NCBI RefSeq assembly: GCF_010500865.1
Contig: NZ_JAAAWN010000004.1
Span: 1 to 64,000 of the forward strand
Reading direction: 5' to 3'
Source: Alteromonas profundi
GTDB taxonomy: Bacteria > Pseudomonadota > Gammaproteobacteria > Enterobacterales > Alteromonadaceae
Length of the DNA stretch: 64,000 nt
In this document: positions 31,457-40,035 of the stretch, in pieces
How positions within the stretch are numbered: position 1 is the first letter of the stretch
How the letters are laid out: every line of letters begins with the position of its first letter
The notes under the pieces: model-generated
Databases searched by the model: none
What the model saw: the letters and a program-made list of their open reading frames with translations, nothing else
What the model was told of the DNA's origin: nothing
Position numbers and translations under genes: made by a program

Positions 31457-32941
31457 ATGGGACAATATATTCTTGCCATCGACCAAGGTACAACAAGCTC
31501 TCGCAGCATTATTTTTGCCGCTGACGGCACTATCACAGCCATCGCGCAACAAGAGTTTTCACAGAAATACCCCCAAGATGGTTGGGTTGAACACGATCCT
31601 GAAGAAATCTGGGAAAGCGTTACCGCTACCATGAAGAATGTCTTTGAGAAGTGTGCTGTGTCGCCGTCTGACATAGCGTCAATTGGTATCACCAACCAAC
31701 GGGAAACTACCTTGGTGTGGAATAAGGGCACAGGCAAGCCCATTTACCCTGCCATCGTTTGGCAAGATAGACGCACGAGTGCAAAGTGCCGCGAATTAAA
31801 TGACGACGATAGCTTGGTCTCTTATATTACAGACACTACAGGCTTGCTGCTTGACCCTTATTTTTCTGCTACTAAATTAGCCTGGATTCTAGATAACGTA
31901 GAGGGCGCACGAGAACAAGCAGAAGCGGGCGAACTGCTCTTCGGCACCGTAGACAGCTTTTTAATTTGGCGCCTAACAGGGGGTCAGTCACATAAAACAG
32001 ACGCCACAAACGCCTCTCGAACTATGCTGTTTGATATCAACAAACAGTGTTGGGATGAACGCCTACTAGATACCTTCAACATCCCCAAATCTATGCTACC
32101 TGAGGTTATGGATTGTGCAGATGAATTTGGAACTATCGACGCTTCTATTATCGGCAACCCCGTTCCTATTCAAGGGGTAGCGGGCGACCAACAAGCTGCG
32201 TTAGTTGGCCAAGCATGTTTCGAAAAAGGAATGGCGAAGAGTACTTACGGTACAGGGTGTTTCATGATCCTTAATACCGGCGATACCCCGCTACAGTCTA
32301 AAAACCGTTTGCTCACTACTGTAGGCTACCGACTCAATGGCAAAACCACCTATGCGCTTGAAGGCAGTATCTTTATGGCAGGGGCAACGGTTCAATGGTT
32401 ACGCGACGGTTTAAAACTTATTGATGATGCTGCCGAAAGTGAAGCTTTAGCGCAACGTGCCAGACAAGATAATGGTGTATTTTTGGTTCCCGCATTTACC
32501 GGACTCGGCGCTCCCTACTGGGACCCTGACGCCCGTGGCGCTATTTTAGGGTTAACCCGAGATACCGGCATAAGTGAAATTGTGGCCGCGGGTTTACAGT
32601 CGGTTTGCTATCAAACTAAAGATCTTCAAAAAGCGATGGAAAGTGATGGCGCACGCCCTACCAACATAAGGGTAGACGGAGGCATGTCGCGTAACGATTG
32701 GGTAATGGGCTTTTTAAGTGACATATTAGGCGCAGAAGTTGAACGCCCCGAAATTACTGAAACTACCGCGCTCGGTGCCGCATTCCTTGCCGGGCTGCAA
32801 AACGGTTTATTTTCCTCTATCGACACCCTTACCGATTGCTGGAAAAGCGATAGCGTATTTACCCCACGTTTATCGAAAGACGAACGAGACCAAGCCTATG
32901 AAGGTTGGAAAAACGCGGTAGCTCGCATTCGCTGCAGCTAA
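31457..32941 (+). CDS. glpK: Glycerol kinase GlpK
   Basis: The 494-residue FGGY kinase phosphorylates glycerol to glycerol-3-phosphate in the cytoplasm. Landmarks: [30 protein letters not shown], the [17 protein letters not shown] phosphate loop and [23 protein letters not shown] 31457 has AGAGG 5 nt upstream, and the family start [13 protein letters not shown] agrees. No glpF facilitator gene adjoins. It is divergent from glpR behind a GlpR-like operator and followed by a terminator. Confidence 0.97.
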   Translation: MGQYILAIDQGTTSSRSIIFAADGTITAIAQQEFSQKYPQDGWVEHDPEEIWESVTATMKNVFEKCAVSPSDIASIGITNQRETTLVWNKGTGKPIYPAIVWQDRRTSAKCRELNDDDSLVSYITDTTGLLLDPYFSATKLAWILDNVEGAREQAEAGELLFGTVDSFLIWRLTGGQSHKTDATNASRTMLFDINKQCWDERLLDTFNIPKSMLPEVMDCADEFGTIDASIIGNPVPIQGVAGDQQAALVGQACFEKGMAKSTYGTGCFMILNTGDTPLQSKNRLLTTVGYRLNGKTTYALEGSIFMAGATVQWLRDGLKLIDDAAESEALAQRARQDNGVFLVPAFTGLGAPYWDPDARGAILGLTRDTGISEIVAAGLQSVCYQTKDLQKAMESDGARPTNIRVDGGMSRNDWVMGFLSDILGAEVERPEITETTALGAAFLAGLQNGLFSSIDTLTDCWKSDSVFTPRLSKDERDQAYEGWKNAVARIRCS

Positions 32942-32970
32942 TTATTGCTACCTAGCCGCTTTGTTAATAA

Positions 32971-32997
32971 GGCGTAGTTATCAACTGCGCTTTTTTT
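32971..32997 (+). terminator. Terminator after glpK
   Basis: GCGTAGTT-atc-AACTGCGC followed by seven T, 31 bp after the glpK stop. Confidence 0.85.
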
Positions 32998-33058
32998 ATA
33001 TCAAAATATTTTTATAACATTATCATTACATTGTTATTTTGTGTTAGTATCTCAATCA

Positions 33059-33074
33059 AGGTAAACGTTTCACC
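33059..33074. promoter_or_regulatory. LacI/GalR-type operator before the TonB receptor
   Basis: AGGTAAACGTTTCACC is a 16-bp near-palindrome centred on AAACGTTT. It lies in the 303-bp AT-rich leader between glpK and the TonB receptor. Related sites occur before the alpha-galactosidase, the secreted esterase-like gene, galT and galM/galR. The GalR-like protein at 50472-51473 is the likely binder, by inference. Confidence 0.5.
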
Positions 33075-33244
33075 TTTTACCTTAAAAAATAAAATGCTTA
33101 AAATTCATATAGATAATAATTAGAAAATTGAATTAAATGCATTCTGCGTGTAAATAATATGTTAAATAACTTGAACCGCACGGCGCTAAAACGTAATTTA
33201 AACACAAAGTGCGTCGAAAACAGCCTACTCACGGAGATAACACA

Positions 33245-35989
33245 GTGACACATAAAATTAACACACCACAATTAGGCCCCATCACGAAACGCTCTCTCGT
33301 TGGTGTTGCTATCGCCTCTGCCCTATACGCCCCAATTTCATTGGCGCAGGAGGAAACAAACCCCTCTGACCAACAAGTAGAAGTTATCGAAGTAAAAGGT
33401 TTTACCAGCTCATTAAGGGCCTCGATGCTAGACAAGAAGGCATCTGATGTTGTTTATGATGGTATTACCGCTGAAGACTTAGGTAAGTTCCCTGACCAGA
33501 ACGTTGCTGAGTCTTTACAACGTATTACAGGTGTAGCAATAGACCGTTCTGGCGGTGAAGGCCAATATATTACTGTTCGTGGTTTCGGCCCCGACTTTAA
33601 CACAGTGTTGGTTAATGGTCGTCAGATAGCGACTGAAAACCAAGGCCGTGCATTCAGTTTTGATACCCTACCTGCGGAACTTATTAGCGGTGCAAAAGTG
33701 TATAAGAGCCCATTGGCCTCTATGCAAGAAGGCGGTATTGGCTCTACCGTAGAAGTTACGACGGCGCGCCCCTTTGCTTTCGACGGTTTTAAAGCAGTAG
33801 CCAGTGTTAAAGGTATGTATGAGGATATTTCAGAAGAAACTACCCCTCAGCTATCTGGCTTAGTAACGAATACATTTGCTGATGGTAAACTCGGTGTTTT
33901 AGCTGCCGCCTCATTCCAGCAGCGTAAACTACAAACCAACATGTTGGAAACGCGCTACTGGCGTCCCGATGTGCCGATTACTGATCGTTCTCAGCTAGAC
34001 AACCCAGACTATGCAGTTGTATCTCAATATAATAATGTATATATACCGCAAAACTTTGACCAAATTGTAGATTTAGTCGACCGCGAAAGAACCTCAGGTA
34101 ATTTAGTTGTTCAATATGCGCCAAACGATGATATGACGTTAACGCTAGATGGGTTGTACTCTAAATTTGAAGTTGATTCTGATGCCCACAGTGTTGGCCA
34201 CTGGTTCACCGACAGCAACTTAGATGACATGACATTTACTGAAAATGGTAGCCTTAGCAGTGTTACCAGTACAGTGGTTGAAGGTGTTGGCGGTGCCACC
34301 GACTTTATTCGTCGCCGTTATGGACGTGATGTAGAAATACAAGCTTTTGGTGCTAACTTTGAGTGGTTGGTTAACGACAACCTTACTGCCAATATCGACC
34401 TATCAACCTCTACAGCTGAAGACAACAGTGGCGGTGATAACTTCTTTACCGTTTTAGGTTATAACAATGAATATAGCGTTGACTTCTCTGGCGCTACACC
34501 TACCTTGGAAGTTGCCGGTGGTGACACAGCATTGCAGGACCCTTCGTTAGCACGTATGCACTACAATGAAAGAAACGGGTTCGATACTGAAGATACAATC
34601 TCAGAATATCGTGCCGATTTCTCTTGGGTACCAGATTCAGACAATGCATTTTATAAAGTAGATTTTGGTATTTACTATCAAGATCGTGAAAAAACTAACA
34701 CCCGTCGTTTCGCTTCAGGCTGTAATGTTTACTGCGGCTATACATTTGACTTCCCAGACGAACTGATCTCTGTATTTACCGCAGATAACTACTTCGATGG
34801 CGTACCAAATCAATGGCTTTCTTACGACCCTGAAGATTTCTTCGAGTATGCAACATCAGATGAGGCTGTACAACAGATCGCCGACGCAACAGGCTTATCA
34901 TTTGATGAGGTTCGCACCACTATTGATGCAACCAATATTGCCGATCCGCAACCGAGTAACGACTCCTTTGTTGTAAGTGAAGAAATTCTAAGTACCTATG
35001 CCCAGTTCTACTTCTCAACAGAAGTGTCTGATATGCCGGTAGATATTAACTTTGGTTTTCGTTACAGCGAGACGGATACGTCGGTTGATGGGACAAGCCA
35101 AATTGTTAGAGATTTAGAACCTATCCCTAATGACCCGTCAGACTACAACGTGGTGTATGAAACAGATGTAGGCACACCTGTTAATGAGTCGAACAGTTAT
35201 TCGTCGCTGTTACCTAACGTTAACGTGAAGCTTCAATTAACTGACGATTTGTACCTACGCTACGCGTATGCAGAAACCTTGACGCGTCCTATGATGGACG
35301 ACCTAGTCCCGGTATTTAATATTACCGTTTCTCGCCCTGGTAACCTACAAGCGCAAGCCGGTAACACTGAGCTTCAGCCTTATAAGGCCACCAGCTGGGA
35401 TGTATCACTGGAATGGTATTACGATGATACTAGCTACTTTTCTGCCGCAGCATTTAACAAAGAAGTTGAAGACTTTATCTCATCTTCCACAGCAGACGAG
35501 TCATTATTCTTAGATAGTGGAGAGTATGTGTTTAACGTACTTCGCCCTCGAAATGGCGACACCCTTGAAGTTGAAGGGGTTGAGATTGCCTGGTTGCATA
35601 CTCTTGAGAACGGATTTGGTATTCAAGCAAACGCGACTATCGTAAATTCCGATGCTGAGTTTAGTTTGCCTGGCTTAGGTAACTCGCAAAACATTACACT
35701 GTTTTATGAAAAAGATGCCTTCCAAGCACGTGTAGCATTGAACAATCGTGAAACCTTTATGCAGGAAGCAGTAAGTACTCTAGGTGGTACTGAACCTCGC
35801 TTTACTGAAACCTATACGCAGGTTGATATGAGCGTAAGCTATGATATCAACGAGACGTTAACTGTATTCTTCGAAGGTATTAACGTTACCGATGAAGAAC
35901 TAACCCGCCGTGGCCGCCTGTCTGAACACTTTGTTCAGCAAGTTGCTGACGGCGCACGCTACGCCGTAGGTGTGCGTGCTAGCTTTTAA
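33245..35989 (+). CDS. TonB-dependent outer-membrane receptor (Xanthomonas/Caulobacter class)
   Basis: The 914-residue receptor has a signal peptide (LVGVAIASALYAPISLA, cleavage after AQ), a TonB box-like EVIEVKGF, a plug domain at about 50-190 (ITGVAIDRSGGEGQYITVRG; TVLVNGRQIATENQGRAFSF) and a 22-strand-type barrel ending in a terminal Phe (ARYAVGVRASF). The plug motifs are those of receptors implicated in carbohydrate import. GTG 33245 has GGAG 8 nt upstream and gives a normal signal peptide; GTG 33209 is less likely. It leads a same-strand set with an SLC5 symporter, halogenase-like and SapC-like genes and an alpha-galactosidase, so alpha-galacto-oligosaccharides are the probable cargo. 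Confidence 0.92.
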   Translation: MTHKINTPQLGPITKRSLVGVAIASALYAPISLAQEETNPSDQQVEVIEVKGFTSSLRASMLDKKASDVVYDGITAEDLGKFPDQNVAESLQRITGVAIDRSGGEGQYITVRGFGPDFNTVLVNGRQIATENQGRAFSFDTLPAELISGAKVYKSPLASMQEGGIGSTVEVTTARPFAFDGFKAVASVKGMYEDISEETTPQLSGLVTNTFADGKLGVLAAASFQQRKLQTNMLETRYWRPDVPITDRSQLDNPDYAVVSQYNNVYIPQNFDQIVDLVDRERTSGNLVVQYAPNDDMTLTLDGLYSKFEVDSDAHSVGHWFTDSNLDDMTFTENGSLSSVTSTVVEGVGGATDFIRRRYGRDVEIQAFGANFEWLVNDNLTANIDLSTSTAEDNSGGDNFFTVLGYNNEYSVDFSGATPTLEVAGGDTALQDPSLARMHYNERNGFDTEDTISEYRADFSWVPDSDNAFYKVDFGIYYQDREKTNTRRFASGCNVYCGYTFDFPDELISVFTADNYFDGVPNQWLSYDPEDFFEYATSDEAVQQIADATGLSFDEVRTTIDATNIADPQPSNDSFVVSEEILSTYAQFYFSTEVSDMPVDINFGFRYSETDTSVDGTSQIVRDLEPIPNDPSDYNVVYETDVGTPVNESNSYSSLLPNVNVKLQLTDDLYLRYAYAETLTRPMMDDLVPVFNITVSRPGNLQAQAGNTELQPYKATSWDVSLEWYYDDTSYFSAAAFNKEVEDFISSSTADESLFLDSGEYVFNVLRPRNGDTLEVEGVEIAWLHTLENGFGIQANATIVNSDAEFSLPGLGNSQNITLFYEKDAFQARVALNNRETFMQEAVSTLGGTEPRFTETYTQVDMSVSYDINETLTVFFEGINVTDEELTRRGRLSEHFVQQVADGARYAVGVRASF

Positions 35990-36006
35990 TTAAGCGCCAA
36001 AAATAA

Positions 36007-36031
36007 AGGGGGCCATTTCGCCCCCTTTTTG
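36007..36031 (+). terminator. Terminator after the TonB receptor
   Basis: AGGGGG-ccatttcg-CCCCCT followed by a T-run, 18 bp after the stop. It may be partial, since the symporter starts 26 bp further on in the same direction; this would keep receptor mRNA in excess. Confidence 0.8.
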
Positions 36032-36056
36032 TCTTATTTCTGCTGAGGAGTTTTTC

Positions 36057-37511
36057 GTGTCAGGCAGCTTAACCCAACTCATCGTTTTTATTTTTATTAC
36101 CGCACTTATCGGGTTACTTACTTATCTTAAGTGCCGTGGTCACGGACATAGTAAAGCCAGTGAAAACAAAGAATATTTCCTCGCTGGCGGCGGCCTTTCT
36201 TGGATTTTCGTTGCTGGCTCTATAACGCTTACCAACCTAAGTACCGATCAGCTCGTTGGTATGAATGGTAATCAAATGGCGCTGTTAGCCTGGTGGGAAT
36301 TTGCTGCGGTAGCGGGGCTTATAATTTTAGCCCGGGTGTTTCTACCTGTGTACTACCACTATCAGTGCACCACCACCACCGAACTGTTGGAAATGCGTTA
36401 CAACAACAAACATATCCGTGCCCTTATCGGTTTGCTTTTCTTTTTAGGCAGTAGCCTTATTTTCATGCCGGCGGTAATTTATTCGGGCTCGTTGTTTATG
36501 ATCAATATGTTTAATGTTGATCTTCCTTTAATGTATGTCGCCACCGCTTTTGCGCTTATCGGCGCCTTTTACGCTATTTTCGGAGGCTTGCGTGCAGTAG
36601 CTGTTTCTGACACGTATTCAGGGGTACTACTACTTGTTATGGCGATAGTGGTGGTTGTATTAGCTCTGTTTGCTATCGACTTCGATTTTTCAGGTATCCC
36701 AGCTGAACGCCTAACCTTAATTGGTGATAATGACTCTCCGCTTCCGTGGCACACTCTGCTTACGGGAATGATCTTCATTCAAACCTTTTATTGGAGCACT
36801 AATCAGGTAATTACCCAGCGCGCTATGGCAGCACCTAACCTTAAAGAAGCACAAAAAGGGGTGTATGCCGCCGCCATTATCCGCTTTATTATCGTTCCCA
36901 CCATCATTGTGGTGCCTGGCATAATTTCATTTAAGCTATATGGTGATATTAACGATGCTGCGTATGGAACCCTCGTCGGTGATGTATTACCAGACTGGTT
37001 ATCGGGTGTATTTGCCGCCGCCCTTGCTGCGGCAGTATTAACCACTTATAACAGTAACCTTAATTCTGCCACCGCCTTATATGTGTGTGATATTCATGAA
37101 GCCTATGTAGATAAAAAGCCTAATGTGGCACGTTTGAGCGGCGTGGTAACCGCGCTTCTAACCGTAGTCTCTTTGGTTATGGTGCCTGTTTATGCGCAAG
37201 CTGAAAGTATTATTAATTTGCTTCAACAACTATTTGGCTTATTGAGCATGCCCATACTCTCTATCTTTATCGTGGGCCTATTGTTTAACAACGTAAATGC
37301 AAACGCTGGGATTTTCTCTGTCATTTTTGGTGTACTACTGTACGCCTACTTTAGTTTTGTACATGCGCCATTTGGCCTACACTATATCCATCTAATGTTA
37401 GTTACGCTAATTTGCTGCATAGCGCTTGCATTAGCCACAAATAGACTCGTGTTTAAACAAAAAGCCCAGTGGCGTGGCCGTTTGATTGACGACGTTCCTG
37501 TAAGCGAATAA
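36057..37511 (+). CDS. Sodium:solute symporter (SLC5 family), probable sugar carrier
   Basis: A 484-residue membrane protein with about 13 transmembrane segments. SSS-family signatures are EYFLAGGGLSWIFVAGSITL near the N-terminus, IFGGLRAVAVSDTYSG, and FYWSTNQVITQRAMAA around the sodium and substrate sites. It should import a sugar with sodium across the inner membrane. GTG 36057 follows GAGGAG by 6 nt. It lies between the TonB receptor and the halogenase-like gene; the downstream alpha-galactosidase has no signal peptide, so this carrier may bring in intact galactosides. Substrate is inferred. Confidence 0.88.
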   Translation: MSGSLTQLIVFIFITALIGLLTYLKCRGHGHSKASENKEYFLAGGGLSWIFVAGSITLTNLSTDQLVGMNGNQMALLAWWEFAAVAGLIILARVFLPVYYHYQCTTTTELLEMRYNNKHIRALIGLLFFLGSSLIFMPAVIYSGSLFMINMFNVDLPLMYVATAFALIGAFYAIFGGLRAVAVSDTYSGVLLLVMAIVVVVLALFAIDFDFSGIPAERLTLIGDNDSPLPWHTLLTGMIFIQTFYWSTNQVITQRAMAAPNLKEAQKGVYAAAIIRFIIVPTIIVVPGIISFKLYGDINDAAYGTLVGDVLPDWLSGVFAAALAAAVLTTYNSNLNSATALYVCDIHEAYVDKKPNVARLSGVVTALLTVVSLVMVPVYAQAESIINLLQQLFGLLSMPILSIFIVGLLFNNVNANAGIFSVIFGVLLYAYFSFVHAPFGLHYIHLMLVTLICCIALALATNRLVFKQKAQWRGRLIDDVPVSE

Positions 37512-37527
37512 AGAAATAGACCTCGAC

Positions 37528-39114
37528 ATGACCCCAATAAATCGTATTGTTATTGTCGGTGGTGGCACAGCAGGCTGGCTAACCGCTGGTCTGCTTGCCG
37601 CCAAACATAGCCAAGCGAATAAGCAAGGGCAATCCGTGTCGATCACCGTTGTCGAGTCTAATTCGGTACATCCTATTGGAGTTGGCGAAGGTACGTGGCC
37701 TACCATGCGCCGAACGTTAGCTAAAATTGGGATTAGTGAGCACACCCTTATCACAAAAGCCAGCGCGACATTCAAACAAGCGAGTAAATTTGTTGGCTGG
37801 CACCACACTAATAAGATTAACGACGAAAATAAAAATAGCCGTCAAAGCCATTACTATCACCCGTTTAGCGCCCCTCAAGGTTCAGCTACTGCAGATATTA
37901 CCCCCTACTGGCTAAGCGAAAGAGCGGGCAATTCATATTATGCAGACGACGTTTGCTTTCAGCCTTCCTTATGTGAGGCTGGGCTCGCGCCAAAATTACC
38001 AAATCAAGCAAAATCTGCCTTTTGTGCCAACTATGGGTATCATTTAGATGCCGGTGAGTTTATTGCGCTACTAAGAGAACACTGTACACAGCAACTCAAC
38101 GTACATCATCTCATCGATGACGTAGTAAACGTTGCAACAGGCATACATGGTATTGAAGCACTCACCACCCTCAACAATGGGGAAATTAAAGGCGACCTTT
38201 ATATTGATTGTTCGGGCTTTAACGCTCTGCTTATAGAAAAAGCACTGGGTGTTGAATTAAAAGATGCGTCTCATCATCTTTTCGCGGATAGCGCTCTTGT
38301 TTGCCAAGCGCCTTATGAGCAAGAAAACGCCCCAATTGCTTGTCATACTCTCTCTAGTGCCCAAACGGCAGGATGGATATGGGACATAGGGCTACAACAT
38401 CGCCGCGGAACGGGGTACGTTCACTCAAGTGCGCACCAAAGCTCTCACGATGCGCTTCATACCTTCACGCAATATTTAGGCTCGGTGGCGCCCTCCTTGG
38501 CCGTTGGGGACAAAATAAGAGAGATTAAATTTAAAACCGGTTATCGCCATCAGTTTTGGAAACAAAACTGTATCGCAATAGGCCTTTCAAGTGGTTTTCT
38601 AGAACCTCTGGAGGCCTCGTCTCTTATGCTTATTGAGCAAAGCGCCTCGCTTGTGGCTGAGCAACTTCCGGCGCATAGCGGGGTTATGCCCCATGTTGCC
38701 AAGCGGGTGAACGCTACTCTCACCTACTTATGGGAGCGCACCATTGAATTTTTAAAACTGCACTATGTATTAAGCAATCGCACGGAAGATTTTTGGCAAG
38801 ACAACAGAAATGTCGACAGTATACCAGCGCGTTTAGCTGGCTTGTTAGATGAGTGGAAATATCGCCCCGTGCTAGAGAGTGATTTTACTAGCGCAACTGA
38901 GGCATTCAGCGCCCAAAGCTACCGCTATATTTTATATGGTATGGTCCATGGCAATAGCCCTTTTTGTGATAGTTACAAATATATGCATACCCCATTGAAT
39001 GCAAAATTTGCCAGTAAACAGTTACAACTTAATCACGCCTTTACCCGTCAATTACACACACGCCTTCCCTCCCATAGGGGGCTTATTGAAAGCTACTATA
39101 GCGCCATACGATAA
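37528..39114 (+). CDS. Tryptophan-halogenase-like flavoprotein
   Basis: A 528-residue member of the flavin-dependent tryptophan halogenase family. The FAD-binding GxGxxG is IVGGGTAGWLTAG at about residues 8-20; the family's catalytic Lys is present in ATFKQASKFVGW; the C-terminal region has GFLEPLEASSLMLIEQ. The second halogenase signature GWxWxIP appears as GWIWDIG, with Ile kept but Pro replaced, which may mean loss or change of halogenation chemistry. Relatives beside TonB receptors and sugar genes are common in marine bacteria, with unknown role. It follows the symporter by 16 bp and precedes the SapC-like gene by 10 bp, so it is in one operon with them. Confidence 0.85.
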   Translation: MTPINRIVIVGGGTAGWLTAGLLAAKHSQANKQGQSVSITVVESNSVHPIGVGEGTWPTMRRTLAKIGISEHTLITKASATFKQASKFVGWHHTNKINDENKNSRQSHYYHPFSAPQGSATADITPYWLSERAGNSYYADDVCFQPSLCEAGLAPKLPNQAKSAFCANYGYHLDAGEFIALLREHCTQQLNVHHLIDDVVNVATGIHGIEALTTLNNGEIKGDLYIDCSGFNALLIEKALGVELKDASHHLFADSALVCQAPYEQENAPIACHTLSSAQTAGWIWDIGLQHRRGTGYVHSSAHQSSHDALHTFTQYLGSVAPSLAVGDKIREIKFKTGYRHQFWKQNCIAIGLSSGFLEPLEASSLMLIEQSASLVAEQLPAHSGVMPHVAKRVNATLTYLWERTIEFLKLHYVLSNRTEDFWQDNRNVDSIPARLAGLLDEWKYRPVLESDFTSATEAFSAQSYRYILYGMVHGNSPFCDSYKYMHTPLNAKFASKQLQLNHAFTRQLHTRLPSHRGLIESYYSAIR

Positions 39115-39124
39115 CGAGTACATT

Positions 39125-39874
39125 ATGACTTCACCCACCTACGTGCCGCTAGATAGCACACAACATAAACACTACTCAATTGTTCAAGACAATAGCTACT
39201 CTCATGCTAAAGACTTCAACTTAGTTAACGTTGGCTTTAATGAAATAGCAAGCTTAAGCGGCTGCATGCCGTTAGCGGTAGCCGTTGACGATACTGAACA
39301 CCCACATGCGTTAGTTGCGGTAGTAGGCTGGCCACAATTTGGTAATGTCTTTTGCGGGCAACAGGAATGGTTGGGCCATGCGCTTCCTTTAAGCATTCAA
39401 AGTTATCCTTTTAATTACGCATTGGGCGAACAAAAATTTACGGTGCTATTAGACGAATCAGCGCCTTGCGTATCCCCTGACACCTCAGTGGGCGTGGCGC
39501 TATTTTCCACCGATGGTCAACCCTCGTCCCTGTTAAAAGCACAGCAAAGCGCACTGTCTAGCTTGGTCGCAGGTCAGCAACAAGCGCAAGCATTTTTGAA
39601 AGTACTCAGAGAGCTTGGGTTATTAACCAGGTTGTCGGTATCAATTACTCGGCAAGACGGTGAGGTACACGAAGCGGCAAACCTGCTCTCTATTAATGAA
39701 GAAAAGCTAGCGGAACTAAATGCAGATACTCTGTTGCAACTGCATCAACAAGGAATTCTTATGGCGATCAATGCCATGATGCTTTCGTTACGACAATACA
39801 ACCGGCTAGTGCAACTAACCCGCACTAACGAAAACCCTATTGAAAAAGTAGGCCTAAAGTTAATTAGCGAATAG
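39125..39874 (+). CDS. SapC-family protein
   Basis: A 249-residue protein of the SapC type (named from Campylobacter S-layer work; function unknown in this setting). Characteristic are the N-terminal VPLDSTQHKHYSIVQ, FNEIASLSGCMPLAVAV, SIQSYPFNYALGEQ and a C-terminal helical segment LSINEEKLAELNADTLLQLH. No signal peptide or membrane segment is seen. ATG 39125 is 10 bp after the halogenase-like gene. Halogenase-like, SapC-like and TonB receptor genes recur together in marine gammaproteobacteria, so a joint role is likely but unproven. Confidence 0.75.
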   Translation: MTSPTYVPLDSTQHKHYSIVQDNSYSHAKDFNLVNVGFNEIASLSGCMPLAVAVDDTEHPHALVAVVGWPQFGNVFCGQQEWLGHALPLSIQSYPFNYALGEQKFTVLLDESAPCVSPDTSVGVALFSTDGQPSSLLKAQQSALSSLVAGQQQAQAFLKVLRELGLLTRLSVSITRQDGEVHEAANLLSINEEKLAELNADTLLQLHQQGILMAINAMMLSLRQYNRLVQLTRTNENPIEKVGLKLISE

Positions 39875-39928
39875 CGCAGACCAATAGGCGTATTTATCGC
39901 TTTTTCAGGTTGCGCTTTTAGCAAGAAA

Positions 39929-39944
39929 ATGTAAACGTTTAACC
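39929..39944. promoter_or_regulatory. LacI/GalR-type operator before the alpha-galactosidase
   Basis: ATGTAAACGTTTAACC has the AAACGTTT core and a perfect right half GTTTAACC, in the 161-bp gap 91 bp before the alpha-galactosidase start. A further half site GTTAAACG follows near 39949. It belongs with the sites at 33059, 43961, 49065 and 50272. Confidence 0.55.
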
Positions 39945-40035
39945 TCTTGTTAAACGGGTACTCTTCACCTTTATTTGATACATATGGCGCGTTATATTCA
40001 GTGACCCACTGGCGTCTACTAACGACGAGGTTTTT

